Shown here: piece after piece, positions 54,436 to 63,796 of the stretch
Layout of the letters: the number at the start of each line of letters is the position of its first letter
How positions within the stretch are numbered: position 1 is the first letter of the stretch
Assembly: GCA_943371005.1 (NCBI GenBank)
Contig: CALRTB020000001.1
Location: 124,001-188,000, forward strand
Direction of reading: 5' to 3'
From: MRBY01 sp943371005
GTDB taxonomy: Bacteria; Cyanobacteriota; Cyanobacteriia; Cyanobacteriales; MRBY01
Length of the DNA stretch: 64,000 nucleotides
The notes under the pieces: generated by a model
The model's database searches: none
The model's input: the letters and a program-made list of their open reading frames with translations, nothing else
Told to the model about the DNA's origin: nothing
Position numbers and translations under genes: made by a program

Positions 54436-55791
54436 CTAGATCCGTCCCCGGAGCATCATCGCCATTTCGTTGGGTGTCGGCGATTTTTCCAGGGCAATCT
54501 CTTCGGTGATTCGGCCTTCTTGATAAAGGTTAAATAATGATTGGTTCATGGTGACCATGCCATCAAATTCGCCATTTTGCATCAGTTCGAGCATTTTGTC
54601 GTATTGGCCCCGGACAATGTAGTCCTTCATGGTTTCGGTGTTGATCAAAATATCGTGGTAGGCGGCCCGTTTGCCGTCAGTGGTACGGCATAATCCCTGG
54701 GCAATGACTGAGACCAAAGATTCGGCGATCGCCACCTTCATCGCATTTTGTTCCTCGGCGCTATAGAGGTTGAGCACCCGTTCAATGGTTTTAATCGCAC
54801 TATTTGTGTGGAGCGTTCCCATGACCAGGTGCCCCGTTTGCGCTGCTTTGAGGGCCGTATTGACCGTTTCTTTGTCCCGCATTTCCCCAACGAGGATAAT
54901 GTCTGGATCTTCCCGGAGCGCCGCCTTGAGCGCATTATCAAACTTTAGGGTATGCATCCCCACTTCCCGGTGCTTGATCAAGGATTTCCGACTTTGGTGG
55001 ACAAATTCAATCGGATCTTCAATGGTGATGATGTTCTTCGGGTGGGTTTTGTTAATGTAATCCACCATCGCGGCCATGGTGGTGGACTTACCAGAACCCG
55101 TTGGCCCTGTGACAAGGACAAGGCCTTTTTCTGCATCAGAAATATTCTTAAAGATGGGTGGTAGACGCAATTGCTCCATGGTCAAGATTTTGAGCGGAAT
55201 CAAACGCAAAACCAAAGAGGGGCCATTTAAAGAATCAAAAATATTAATCCGCACCCGCGCGAACTCGTATTGAGTCGCACCATCAAAATCGAGGCTGTCC
55301 TTGAAGCGTTGGATCTCCGGGGGTTTCAGCACTTCATGCAACCAAGAATAAAACGTATCTTGGTCGGTCACAGGGTATTCCGTGATCACCATTTCCCCCC
55401 GATCACGGTACCGGGGGACTTCCCCTACCCCAAGGTGCACATCGGAAAATCCTTCTTTGTGAGCCCTGGTGACCAGTTCCTTTAGGCTCGGTTGCCCTGG
55501 CCCCCGTTGGGGAATTCGTTCGGCATTGGCTCCTAAATATTGTCGCGGTGGTGCCGGTAAAGGCGGTGGGGGCGGCATCCGTTGCAGGGGTGGTGGTGGC
55601 GGTGGAGAGGCAGGACGACGTTGGGGTTGGGCCGTGGGTTGAGGACGCCGCTTTTGGGGCATTACAATTTGTGTTTCATCCGCCGGAACAGCAGATTGAG
55701 GCCGTGCAGAGATAATTTGGGTTGCCTCGGTGGCAGGGGGAATCGGAGGATGGGAGCCCGCAGAACGGTTAGGAGGCATGGGATCACTCAT
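54436..55791 (-). CDS. PilT-type retraction ATPase with Pro-rich N-terminus
   Basis: This 451-residue PilT/GspE-like ATPase drives type IV pilus retraction. The first ~95 residues are a low-complexity Pro/Gln/Arg-rich extension with two poly-Pro runs. The PilT core then starts at LKELVTRAHKEGFSDVHLGV. Walker A is GPTGSGKSTTMAAM near 232, followed by the Asp box (ITIEDPIEFVH), Walker B (DPDIILVGEMRD), and the His box (GHLVMGTLHTNSA). Length and the extension suggest the PilT2 paralogue of cyanobacteria, used in directed motility. No other pilus gene is nearby. Confidence 0.88.
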   Translation of the reverse strand: MSDPMPPNRSAGSHPPIPPATEATQIISARPQSAVPADETQIVMPQKRRPQPTAQPQRRPASPPPPPPLQRMPPPPPLPAPPRQYLGANAERIPQRGPGQPSLKELVTRAHKEGFSDVHLGVGEVPRYRDRGEMVITEYPVTDQDTFYSWLHEVLKPPEIQRFKDSLDFDGATQYEFARVRINIFDSLNGPSLVLRLIPLKILTMEQLRLPPIFKNISDAEKGLVLVTGPTGSGKSTTMAAMVDYINKTHPKNIITIEDPIEFVHQSRKSLIKHREVGMHTLKFDNALKAALREDPDIILVGEMRDKETVNTALKAAQTGHLVMGTLHTNSAIKTIERVLNLYSAEEQNAMKVAIAESLVSVIAQGLCRTTDGKRAAYHDILINTETMKDYIVRGQYDKMLELMQNGEFDGMVTMNQSLFNLYQEGRITEEIALEKSPTPNEMAMMLRGRI

Positions 55792-56466
55792 AGATATCTT
55801 TCCGCAATGGAGGGGACTGAAAATGAGGGGACACCCTGGTGTTGTATGGGTTTAACCGGGGAATTTTGCCTAGATGTATTGGCTAACTGTCCCTATGGTA
55901 ACTTGAAATCTTCGCTCCGCTAAAGGGGAAATGCTGTGGGAGATCGCCTTTGGGTTGACCCAAAAATCAAAGATCACTTCCTTTCTCTTTAACGATCTAC
56001 TACCAATACAATCTCAAGCATTATCGGGCGATTTTTTTCGATAATATTGCCAATCTTTTTTTTCGGGTGTTGCCTGAGAAGAAAACAGTCCCTTTTCAAC
56101 CCGGCATAAATACTCATAATCCAATATGAATTAATGTAACGAACTCTCAGAAGTCAAGGCAAGATTTTGACGATAAAAAGGTGTTCCACAGCGGTTCTTA
56201 AAAGAGCTTTTGCTACCTGAGTATAAATAACTATTTCTAATGACTTAGAAGGATTGAAAGACTTAAATAATCAATGTTTTCGCGATTTCTTCTTGGATTT
56301 TTACCATAAAAAAATGCTTTAGAAATTAATTTATGTAAAGGGATTCTCATTTTCAGCTTATTCCTGTTTATACTATTTACTATCGAAGGGCATCAACACC
56401 CATGAATATTGATGCTTCCATTTAAGTTTTTTGACAACTAAACATATCCCTGGGAGGGGACAGATT
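55792..56466. other. Long AT-rich non-coding region before 56467
   Basis: This 675-nt region between pilT (-) and a membrane protein gene (+) holds no gene that I trust. It is AT-rich from 56000. A perfect 7-bp hairpin GCATCAA/TTGATGC at 56390-56415 is followed by a T run at 56427-56432, which could act as an attenuator upstream of the gene. The ribosome site GGGAGGGG at 56452-56459 is strong. Confidence 0.5.
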
Positions 56467-56838
56467 ATGGACTACTCATCGACGCGCAGTTGGGATTCAG
56501 CTTACCTATCTGTATTATTAAAAAGCTTTTTGATCTGGAGTTTTACGCTACTGGTTTGCCTTTTGGTTGTCGGTTTTCCGGTTGTTGTTTTAATGATGAC
56601 CATCGGTTCACTCATGGCCATTGTGCTCCAGTCTATTTTGCCGGTTAGCGCCGTGCTCGTTGTGGCTGGCACCATTATTGGTGGCACCTTGATGGGAATT
56701 TTGGTAGCGGCAGCGATGCTGACGGCTAAAGGTGTACACCCCCAGGAAGTGACTTGGTTAACTTGGCTCCATGGAAATGCAGAGGTGGCATCGGATTCTG
56801 TTTTTGCAGCTTGCCCTTTAACCTGTGAAGTTGGCTAG
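56467..56838 (+). CDS. Small membrane protein, function unknown
   Basis: This 123-residue protein, started at ATG 56467 after a strong GGGAGGGG ribosome site, has two or three hydrophobic segments (SVLLKSFLIWSFTLLVCLLV, VVLMMTIGSLMAIVLQSILP, GTIIGGTLMGILVAAAMLT). A short C-terminal tail with two Cys follows (FAACPLTCEVG). A frame extending to 56431 adds 12 residues before the ribosome site. No domain was recognised. A terminator lies downstream. The long leader suggests regulation. Confidence 0.65.
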   Translation: MDYSSTRSWDSAYLSVLLKSFLIWSFTLLVCLLVVGFPVVVLMMTIGSLMAIVLQSILPVSAVLVVAGTIIGGTLMGILVAAAMLTAKGVHPQEVTWLTWLHGNAEVASDSVFAACPLTCEVG

Positions 56839-56916
56839 AGGCGTGTTTGCACACTGCCCCGTTGATTAGAGTTTTCCAAAGTTCATAGTGATCTAAAAAA
56901 AAGATGCTTGTGTCTG

Positions 56917-56939
56917 CCCGGTAATTTGCCGGGTTTTTT
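56917..56939 (+). terminator. Rho-independent terminator after 56838 gene
   Basis: A 7-bp CCCGGTA/TGCCGGG stem (one G-U pair) with a 3-nt loop is followed by six T residues. It lies 79 nt past the stop and 54 nt before wecB. Confidence 0.8.
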
Positions 56940-56992
56940 CGTGACAGTCGAGGGAATCTGTAAAATGAGTAAGATCTTTTGGTGAGTGTTTT

Positions 56993-58105
56993 ATGCCCTC
57001 AGTTTGTATCACCCTTGGTACCCGCCCGGAAGCGATTAAGCTCGCGCCTGTGATCCGGCAATTTCGCCAGCAGTCTGATTTTAAAACCCATGTGATTTTG
57101 ACGGGGCAGCACCGGGAAATGGTTGATCAGGTGATGCAGTGGTTTGATCTGCGGGCGGATTATGACCTCGAAATTATGCAACCGGGACAAACTTTATCGG
57201 ATATTACTTGCCGGAGTTTGGCGGGTTTACAGGCGATTTACCAGAAGTTATCCCCAGATATGGTTCTTGTGCAAGGAGATACGACGACGGCGTTTGCAGC
57301 GGCCTTGGCGGCGTTTTATCAGCAGATTCCGGTGGGCCATGTGGAAGCGGGTTTGCGGACGGATAATTTAATGAATCCTTTCCCCGAGGAAGCAAACAGG
57401 CGGCTGATTTCTCAGATTGCTCAGTTGCATTTTGCACCGACAACCCAGGCGATCGCCAATTTGAAAAAGGCGGACATTTTAGGGGGAACCTATTGCACAG
57501 GTAATACGGTGATTGATGCCCTCTTAACCGTCGCGGCGGCGAATCCTCCCTGTGAGATTCCTGGTTTAGATTGGGAGCGGCAACGGGTTATTCTTTCGAC
57601 GGTGCACCGTCGGGAAAATTGGGGCGAACCGCTCCAGGATATTTTGCAAGGATTGCGCAAGATTGTCACGGCGTTTCCAGATGTGGCGATTTTATTACCG
57701 ATGCACCGAAATCCCACTGTCCGGGAGCCGATTCAACAGATCCTGGGCCAATATCCCCAAATTTTTCTCACAGAACCCCTAGACTATCCCCAGTTGGTCG
57801 GGGCAATGCAACGGAGTTACCTGGTACTCACGGATTCTGGGGGGCTCCAGGAAGAGGCACCAAGCCTGGGTAAGCCAGTGTTAGTTTTGCGAGAAAATAC
57901 CGAACGACCAGAGGCGATCGCCGCCGGCACAGCCCAATTGATTGGCACTGCCCAGGATAATATTTTCCAAGCCGCTCAACTATTGCTCACAAATCAAGAA
58001 AAATATGAGCAAATGGCCAATGCCGTCAATCCCTTTGGGGATGGCACTAGCTCCGCGCAAATCCTGCAAATTGTGCGTGATTTTCTGCAAACTAAGGCAG
58101 CTTGA
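56993..58105 (+). CDS. wecB: UDP-N-acetylglucosamine 2-epimerase (non-hydrolysing)
   Basis: WecB interconverts UDP-GlcNAc and UDP-ManNAc for surface polysaccharides. The 370-residue length is typical. Family features are the N-terminal ITLGTRPEAIKLAPVIRQF, QHREMVDQVM, VQGDTTTAFAAALAAFYQ, GHVEAGLRTDNLMNPFPEE, TVHRRENWGEPLQDI, and the UDP-site TDSGGLQEEAPSLGKPVLVL and RENTERPEA. Its 3' end overlaps the convergent gene by 14 nt. Confidence 0.93.
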   Translation: MPSVCITLGTRPEAIKLAPVIRQFRQQSDFKTHVILTGQHREMVDQVMQWFDLRADYDLEIMQPGQTLSDITCRSLAGLQAIYQKLSPDMVLVQGDTTTAFAAALAAFYQQIPVGHVEAGLRTDNLMNPFPEEANRRLISQIAQLHFAPTTQAIANLKKADILGGTYCTGNTVIDALLTVAAANPPCEIPGLDWERQRVILSTVHRRENWGEPLQDILQGLRKIVTAFPDVAILLPMHRNPTVREPIQQILGQYPQIFLTEPLDYPQLVGAMQRSYLVLTDSGGLQEEAPSLGKPVLVLRENTERPEAIAAGTAQLIGTAQDNIFQAAQLLLTNQEKYEQMANAVNPFGDGTSSAQILQIVRDFLQTKAA

Positions 58106-58700
58106 GATCCCGAGCCGGGGCCGAGTTTACAAAATCCCGGAGATTGACAGAACTTGGGGCTTGGATCGTGTCTTGGCCCTGAAAATCGGTGTTTTCCTGC
58201 GGGGATGTTGCCGGGTCAGGCCGAAAAGAGTCTGGGGTCGTTTGTGAGCCGAGGGTTGGTACGCTGGCGACGGTATCAGATGGGCGATCGCCTGCCGTTT
58301 GACCACTGGGTTGACCTGCACTGAGATTAGGGTTGAGGGGCTGACTGGTAAAGTTCGGAATCCTGATATTCGCCCAATAGTTAGGATAGGGCGGCACAGA
58401 AGGCTGGTTGGTGGCGTACTGGGGAATCGCCGTCGGAATGTTACGAAGGGCTTCGGGGGACGTTGTTTCGTAATCTTTGAGGATTTGTTCGCGGCTATCG
58501 TTTTCGGCAAAGGTGGCCGGGGTTGGTTCGTCGGCCATAAAACTTGGGTCTGAGCCGCCATCTTCAAAGGTTTCATTATCGGCTGTTTCTACTGTCTCGG
58601 CAGGGCGATCGCCTTTATTGAGTAGACCCATTGCCGCTGGCGTCAAAGCTGCCCCAGCCAGGAACAAACCACCATATAAAAAATACTCTTTCTTTACCAT
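58092..58700 (-). CDS. Membrane-anchored protein, function unknown
   Basis: This 202-residue protein has one N-terminal hydrophobic helix (FLYGGLFLAGAALTPAAMGL) and then a long disordered-looking Pro/Thr/Gln/Asn-rich region (QPSVPPYPNYWANIRIPNFT, GQPSGQTAGDRPSD). No domain was recognised. It could be a periplasmic anchor or linker protein. It overlaps the wecB stop by 14 nt and is divergent from valS (206-nt gap). Confidence 0.6.
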   Translation of the reverse strand: MVKKEYFLYGGLFLAGAALTPAAMGLLNKGDRPAETVETADNETFEDGGSDPSFMADEPTPATFAENDSREQILKDYETTSPEALRNIPTAIPQYATNQPSVPPYPNYWANIRIPNFTSQPLNPNLSAGQPSGQTAGDRPSDTVASVPTLGSQTTPDSFRPDPATSPQENTDFQGQDTIQAPSSVNLRDFVNSAPARDLKLP

Positions 58701-58906
58701 CTTGCTCAGATACCGTGCGAACTCATCTCCCTTCTAGCATATTGTTTTGCGTTTCGGTGTTGCGCAAAATTTATCGATCAATGTCCCAGGCGATCGCCGT
58801 CCTCAAACAAATTTGGGGAGAACTAGCCCAGCATGGCACAATCTAGGGCGAAGATCGATTTACAATGAAGCATCTCTCAAGTTTTTTATTCCTCTAAGAC
58901 GGCCCA

Positions 58907-61645
58907 ATGACTACCGATATCCCCAATCTTCCCAGTCAGTACGATCCCCACAACACCGAGAATAAGTGGCAACAGACTTGGTTTGAACGGTCAGTGTTTC
59001 GGGCCGATCCTCAGAAAAAAGGTGATCCCTTCTGTATCGTGATTCCGCCCCCCAACGTCACGGGCAAACTCCACATGGGCCATGCCTTTAATACCTCCCT
59101 GATCGATACTGTCGTTCGTTATCACCGCATGAAGGGGGACAATGTCCTCTGTCTTCCCGGCACAGACCACGCCAGTATTGCGGTGCAAACCCTTGTCGAA
59201 AAGCAAATTAAAGCCGAAGGCAAAACCCGTTACGATCTCGGTCGCGAAAAATTCCTCGAAAAAGCCTGGGAATGGAAAGCGGAATCCGGTGGGGCGATCG
59301 TGAACCAGCTTAAACGCCTGGGACTGTCCGCCGACTGGACGCGGGAACGCTTTACCCTCGATGAAAATCTTTGCGAAGCTGTCAAAAAAGCCTTCATTAC
59401 CCTCTACGAAGAAGGTTTAATTTATCGCGGCAACTACTTGGTGAACTGGTGTCCTGAATCTCAATCTGCCGTCTCTGATCTGGAAGTAGAAAACAAAGAA
59501 GTAGACGGACATTTGTGGCATTTCCGTTATTCGTTGACTGATGGCAGTGGCTATGTGGAGGTGGCAACAACGCGACCGGAAACGATGCTCGGTGATACTG
59601 GCGTGGCAGTGAGTCCCAATGATGCCCGCTACAAAGATTTAATTGGGAAAACCTTAACGCTCCCCATTGTCGGTCGAGAAATTCCCGTCTTTGCCGATGA
59701 CCATGTGGATCCGGAATTTGGGACGGGTTGTGTAAAGGTTACGCCAGCCCATGATCCGAACGATTTTGACATGGGTAAACGCCATAACCTCGAATTTATT
59801 AACATCATGAACCGTGATGGCACGTTAAATGAAAATGCAGGGCCGTTTGCGGGGCAGGATCGGTTTGAAGCACGGAAAAATCTGGTTGCGAAGTTAAAGG
59901 ATGAAGGCGTATTAGTAAAAACGGAGGATTATCGCCACAGTGTCCCCCACAGCGATCGCGGGAAGGTTCCGGTAGAGCCATTACTTTCGACCCAGTGGTT
60001 TGTGAAGATTGACCCGCTGGCAGAGAAAACCCTCGCCTTTTTAGATGAGGACAATCAACCGAACTATGTGCCGGAACGGTGGCGGAAGGTTTATCGGGAT
60101 TGGCTGGTGAAGTTAAATGATTGGTGTATTTCCCGGCAGTTGTGGTGGGGACATCAGATTCCGGCTTGGTATGTGGTCAGTGAAACCAACGGCGAAATTC
60201 AAGACCATACCCCGTTTATCGTTGCCCATGATGAGACCGAAGCAAAACAAAAGGCGATCGCCGAATACGGAGAAAAATGCCAACTAGAACAAGACCCTGA
60301 TGTTTTAGATACTTGGTTTTCCTCTGGATTGTGGCCCTTCTCTACCTTGGGTTGGCCCGATAATACGGATGATTTCCAGACCTATTTCCCCAATAGCGTG
60401 TTGGTGACGGGGTTTGACATTATCTTTTTCTGGGTGGCGCGGATGACGATGATGTCCAGCCATTTCACGGGCAAAATTCCCTTTAAGGATGTTTACATTC
60501 ACGGGCTAGTCCGAGACGAAAACGGCAAAAAAATGTCGAAATCCGCCAATAATGGCATTGATCCGCTGCTAATGTGCGATCGCTATGGAACCGATGCATT
60601 GCGCTATACCCTGATCCGTGAGGTTGCCGGAGCCGGACAGGATATCAGTTTGCAGTATGACCGAGCCACCGATGAATCCCAGTCTGTAGAAGCCTCCCGT
60701 AATTTCGCCAATAAACTCTGGAATGCGGCGCGGTTTGTGATGATGAACCTCGATGGGAAAACGCCGACCGATTTGGGTCGTCCTGCGATGGCGGATCTCG
60801 AATTAGGCGATCGCTGGATTTTATCCCGTCTGCACCAAGTCATTGCCGACACCCACAAAAACCTCGAATGCTATGGACTTGGAGAAGCAGCCAAGGCTCT
60901 CTACGAATTCATTTGGGGTGATTTCTGCGATTGGTATATCGAACTGGTTAAACCCCGTCTCTATGCCAAGGAAGAACAGGATCAAGCTTCCCGCACTGTT
61001 GCCCAGCAGGTTTTGGCGTGGGTCTTAGAGGATATTTTGAAATTACTCCACCCCTTTATGCCCCACATCACCGAGGAGATTTGGCAGACCCTCACCCAGG
61101 CAAACGGTCAGAAATTCCTGGCGACGGAACTTTTCCCCGCCGAAAATGAACAGTTAGTCGATGAATCCCTAGAGGGCGAATTTGCACTGTTGATCGAAGC
61201 TATCCGCACGATCCGCAATCTCCGTGCCGAAGCAGGGATCAAACCGGGGGCAACGGTGACCGTTATCCTCCAAAGTGAAACCGAAACGGAATTAAAAACT
61301 CTCGCTAAAGGGGAAGCCTATATTCTTAAATTAGCCAAGGTAGAAACCTGCAAACTCACAGATACCGTCGATAATTCCCTTAAACAGGCGATCGCCGGGG
61401 TTGTTGGGACGATTCAGGTCTTAATTCCCCTCGAAGGCCTTGTCGATATTCCTGCACTACGGTCAAAATTAGAGAAGAATCTTGTAAAAGTGAATAAGGA
61501 GATTCAATCCCTCAGTGGTCGTTTGAATAACCCTGGCTTTGTCAACAAAGCCCCAGCAGAGGTGATCGAAGGTGCCCGGTCTGCCCTTACCGAAGCTGAA
61601 GCACAACAATCTATCTTGACGGAACGTTTACAGCGACTTCAGTAA
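58907..61645 (+). CDS. valS: Valyl-tRNA synthetase
   Basis: ValRS charges tRNA-Val and edits mischarged threonine. The 912-residue length fits bacterial members. The HIGH-type motif is PPPNVTGKLHMGHAF near residue 46-60, the editing domain has TTRPETMLGDTGVAV and GTGCVKVTPAHDPNDF, and the KMSKS motif is GKKMSKSANNGIDPL near 542. A C-terminal coiled-coil arm follows (LRSKLEKNLVKVNKEIQSL). The next gene starts 16 nt downstream. Confidence 0.96.
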   Translation: MTTDIPNLPSQYDPHNTENKWQQTWFERSVFRADPQKKGDPFCIVIPPPNVTGKLHMGHAFNTSLIDTVVRYHRMKGDNVLCLPGTDHASIAVQTLVEKQIKAEGKTRYDLGREKFLEKAWEWKAESGGAIVNQLKRLGLSADWTRERFTLDENLCEAVKKAFITLYEEGLIYRGNYLVNWCPESQSAVSDLEVENKEVDGHLWHFRYSLTDGSGYVEVATTRPETMLGDTGVAVSPNDARYKDLIGKTLTLPIVGREIPVFADDHVDPEFGTGCVKVTPAHDPNDFDMGKRHNLEFINIMNRDGTLNENAGPFAGQDRFEARKNLVAKLKDEGVLVKTEDYRHSVPHSDRGKVPVEPLLSTQWFVKIDPLAEKTLAFLDEDNQPNYVPERWRKVYRDWLVKLNDWCISRQLWWGHQIPAWYVVSETNGEIQDHTPFIVAHDETEAKQKAIAEYGEKCQLEQDPDVLDTWFSSGLWPFSTLGWPDNTDDFQTYFPNSVLVTGFDIIFFWVARMTMMSSHFTGKIPFKDVYIHGLVRDENGKKMSKSANNGIDPLLMCDRYGTDALRYTLIREVAGAGQDISLQYDRATDESQSVEASRNFANKLWNAARFVMMNLDGKTPTDLGRPAMADLELGDRWILSRLHQVIADTHKNLECYGLGEAAKALYEFIWGDFCDWYIELVKPRLYAKEEQDQASRTVAQQVLAWVLEDILKLLHPFMPHITEEIWQTLTQANGQKFLATELFPAENEQLVDESLEGEFALLIEAIRTIRNLRAEAGIKPGATVTVILQSETETELKTLAKGEAYILKLAKVETCKLTDTVDNSLKQAIAGVVGTIQVLIPLEGLVDIPALRSKLEKNLVKVNKEIQSLSGRLNNPGFVNKAPAEVIEGARSALTEAEAQQSILTERLQRLQ

Positions 61646-61661
61646 TACGTTTTCCTTACCT

Positions 61662-62078
61662 GTGATGCGTCACCTTGCTCAAATTCAACGTCATCCCCAA
61701 TCTACCCAGCCTCAACTTGTGTTTGTGGCGCAAGAGCAACCTGACGGGAGTTGGCTAATCCATGACCAAGGCGATCGCCCCTCCATGGTTTATTCCCAAA
61801 CAGAATTTGCCGTGGGGGCGCTGGTCTTGATTCAACTGGATAAACAACGACAATTGGCCAGCATCCAAGACGCGACGGATTGGCTATTGAATGTGGTGCA
61901 CCATTACTTCGTACCAGGGAAAATCACCCCGGAGTTCGTCCAGCAAGAGCAAAAGAAAATAGAAACTTGGCGCCAGGAAATGACAGCCCAGAGCCAAGAC
62001 TTTACCCGTCGTCAACTCGAACTAGAGGTGCGCCGGGAGCAGCTAGAAGCCCTGGAGCGTAAACTGTCTGACCCTTAA
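61662..62078 (+). CDS. Coiled-coil protein, function unknown
   Basis: This 138-residue protein starts at GTG 61662 or ATG 61665, 16 nt after valS, and may be co-transcribed. The N-terminal part is beta-like (PQLVFVAQEQPDGSWLIHDQ, GALVLIQLDKQRQLASIQDA). The C-terminal 50 residues are a charged heptad-rich helix (QEQKKIETWRQEMTAQSQDF, EVRREQLEALERKL), a likely coiled coil. It has no recognised domain. It is convergent with ftsW. Confidence 0.7.
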   Translation: MMRHLAQIQRHPQSTQPQLVFVAQEQPDGSWLIHDQGDRPSMVYSQTEFAVGALVLIQLDKQRQLASIQDATDWLLNVVHHYFVPGKITPEFVQQEQKKIETWRQEMTAQSQDFTRRQLELEVRREQLEALERKLSDP

Positions 62079-62103
62079 TTTGTTAAGTTAACTGCTGAGC
62101 GAC

Positions 62104-63300
62104 TTATGTCGGATTTTCTTGTCGTTGTTGCCGCCGTTCTGCTAAAGAGATGACCGTCGCTTCGCTGTTTTCTCTGGCGATCCGTACCAAAAGTCCCGTC
62201 AGCATCAGGCTCGAAATAATTGAACTGCCACCATAGCTAAAGAGGGGCAACGGTAAGCCCGTCGTCGGCAAAACCCCCGTTGTCACGCCAATGTTGAGCA
62301 AAGATTGACCAATGAGAATAAAGGTAGCTCCAATGGCAATGAGTCGGTGACGGAGCACAGGTGATCGCCAAGCCACATAACTCCCCAAAGAAGCATAGGC
62401 GAACAGTAACCCCAGTAGCCCCAAGGAGCCAATCAAACCGAATTCTTCTGCGAAAATCGCGAAAATAAAGTCCGTATGTTGAATGGGGAGAAAAAATAAC
62501 TTTTGCTGGGATTCCCCAAAACCTAATCCCCAACCACCACCGGAGGACACTGCCAACAGACTTTGCACCAACTGATAACCTTCATCCCGTGCGGCTCGAA
62601 AAGGATCAAGGAAAAACGTCAATCGCTCCCGTTGATAACTATGGATACTAACGCTCACCAAGGCAGCTAATCCCCCGACACCAGCGGCTCCCCCCAGCAG
62701 CAACCAAGGAAGGCCAGCGGCCAAGGCAATAAACCAAATGGTCATGCCACAAAGGGCGGTGGTACTCAGGTTGGGTTGCTTCAAAATTGCCAATAAAATA
62801 CCAGCAAACAAACTCAACCAAACGCCCCGGTGCCAAATTTTCAACTGACGCCAACGGCTAAAGACATTGGCCGCTTCTAAAACCAAAAAAGGCTTTGCAA
62901 ACTCCGAAGGTTGCAGGGCAAATCCGCCAATGCCAATCCAACGGGAAGCGCCCCATTCTTCACCGCCGCGGCCCAAACCGATGATCGTCAGCAGGATCAA
63001 TACAAAAGAAATTATCAAGCCACCGAACGAGACCAAGCGAAGTTTCTTGAGGGGGACACGGGTGATCGCCCCAGCACAAACCAAACCGGCGATCGCCCAA
63101 ACAATTTGTCGCTTGATGTAGTACCAACCATCACCATTTTCGACGGCTGCCACCGGATAAGACGCAGAAAAGAGGGTAACCAATCCAAGCCCAAGCCAGA
63201 GCAACGTCAACCACCGCAACAACCTTGCCTCTAAGGCCCAATGCTTGACCTCAGTAAAATACGCTAAACAATGGTGTAGGAGATCTCTGTTAGCCAACAC
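62104..63300 (-). CDS. ftsW: Cell division lipid II polymerase FtsW/RodA family
   Basis: FtsW is the SEDS-family glycosyltransferase that polymerises septal peptidoglycan. The 398-residue protein has about ten transmembrane helices. Family features are FALQPSEFAKPFLVLEAANV, EEFGLIGSLGLLGLLFAYA, and GLPLPLFSYGGSSIISSLM. The acidic residue after the first long loop, in LDPFRAARDEGYQLVQSLLA, is also typical. RodA cannot be fully excluded, but the wording favours FtsW. Confidence 0.88.
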   Translation of the reverse strand: MLANRDLLHHCLAYFTEVKHWALEARLLRWLTLLWLGLGLVTLFSASYPVAAVENGDGWYYIKRQIVWAIAGLVCAGAITRVPLKKLRLVSFGGLIISFVLILLTIIGLGRGGEEWGASRWIGIGGFALQPSEFAKPFLVLEAANVFSRWRQLKIWHRGVWLSLFAGILLAILKQPNLSTTALCGMTIWFIALAAGLPWLLLGGAAGVGGLAALVSVSIHSYQRERLTFFLDPFRAARDEGYQLVQSLLAVSSGGGWGLGFGESQQKLFFLPIQHTDFIFAIFAEEFGLIGSLGLLGLLFAYASLGSYVAWRSPVLRHRLIAIGATFILIGQSLLNIGVTTGVLPTTGLPLPLFSYGGSSIISSLMLTGLLVRIARENSEATVISLAERRQQRQENPT

Positions 63301-63466
63301 GTTATTAAAGGTAAAAAAATATTTCCCTATTATCGCAAAGGATATTCGATCCGAGGGTTACTTCTCCCGGACTTTCTTCGCAAACTTATTGATGAATTTT
63401 TGATCTTGATTACCGTCGGTTACTTAGTTGTAAATACTTACTAAAGAGAAATGACGATTTTTTCTC

Positions 63467-63796
63467 CTAAGCCGTTGCTGGAATTTCAACCTCTAAACGT
63501 GCCGCTGTGACAGCGCTAAAGGCAAAGGCCATCACCAACGGTAAAGGGCAATGCCAATAATAAGTAAAAATACCAGCGACCAAGCTCACCCCGGCAGCTA
63601 AAGCCAACCAACATTTTTCATCTTGGGTAAAACCTTTTTCCGATTTAATGAGGCGGAGAATTTCTCCAGGAATGGGTTCGGGCATGACTCCGTTTGGCGG
63701 GAAAGCCCAATAAAAATTCGTACTGACTAATGTTGGATCCGTCCAACCATTACCATCACACCACTCTTGAATCCACTCGTCACAATAATGCCTCAT
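63467..63796 (-). CDS. Small membrane protein, function unknown
   Basis: This 109-residue protein, started at ATG 63796 (MRHYCDEWIQEWCDGNGW) with AGGAAC about 11 nt upstream, has a soluble N-terminus rich in Trp, Cys and Asp and two hydrophobic segments near the C-terminus (CWLALAAGVSLVAGIFTYYW, LPLVMAFAFSAVTAARLEV). A frame to 63856 adds 20 residues. No family was recognised. The remaining 204 nt to the window end show no gene, only a HIP1 site near 63962. Confidence 0.6.
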   Translation of the reverse strand: MRHYCDEWIQEWCDGNGWTDPTLVSTNFYWAFPPNGVMPEPIPGEILRLIKSEKGFTQDEKCWLALAAGVSLVAGIFTYYWHCPLPLVMAFAFSAVTAARLEVEIPATA

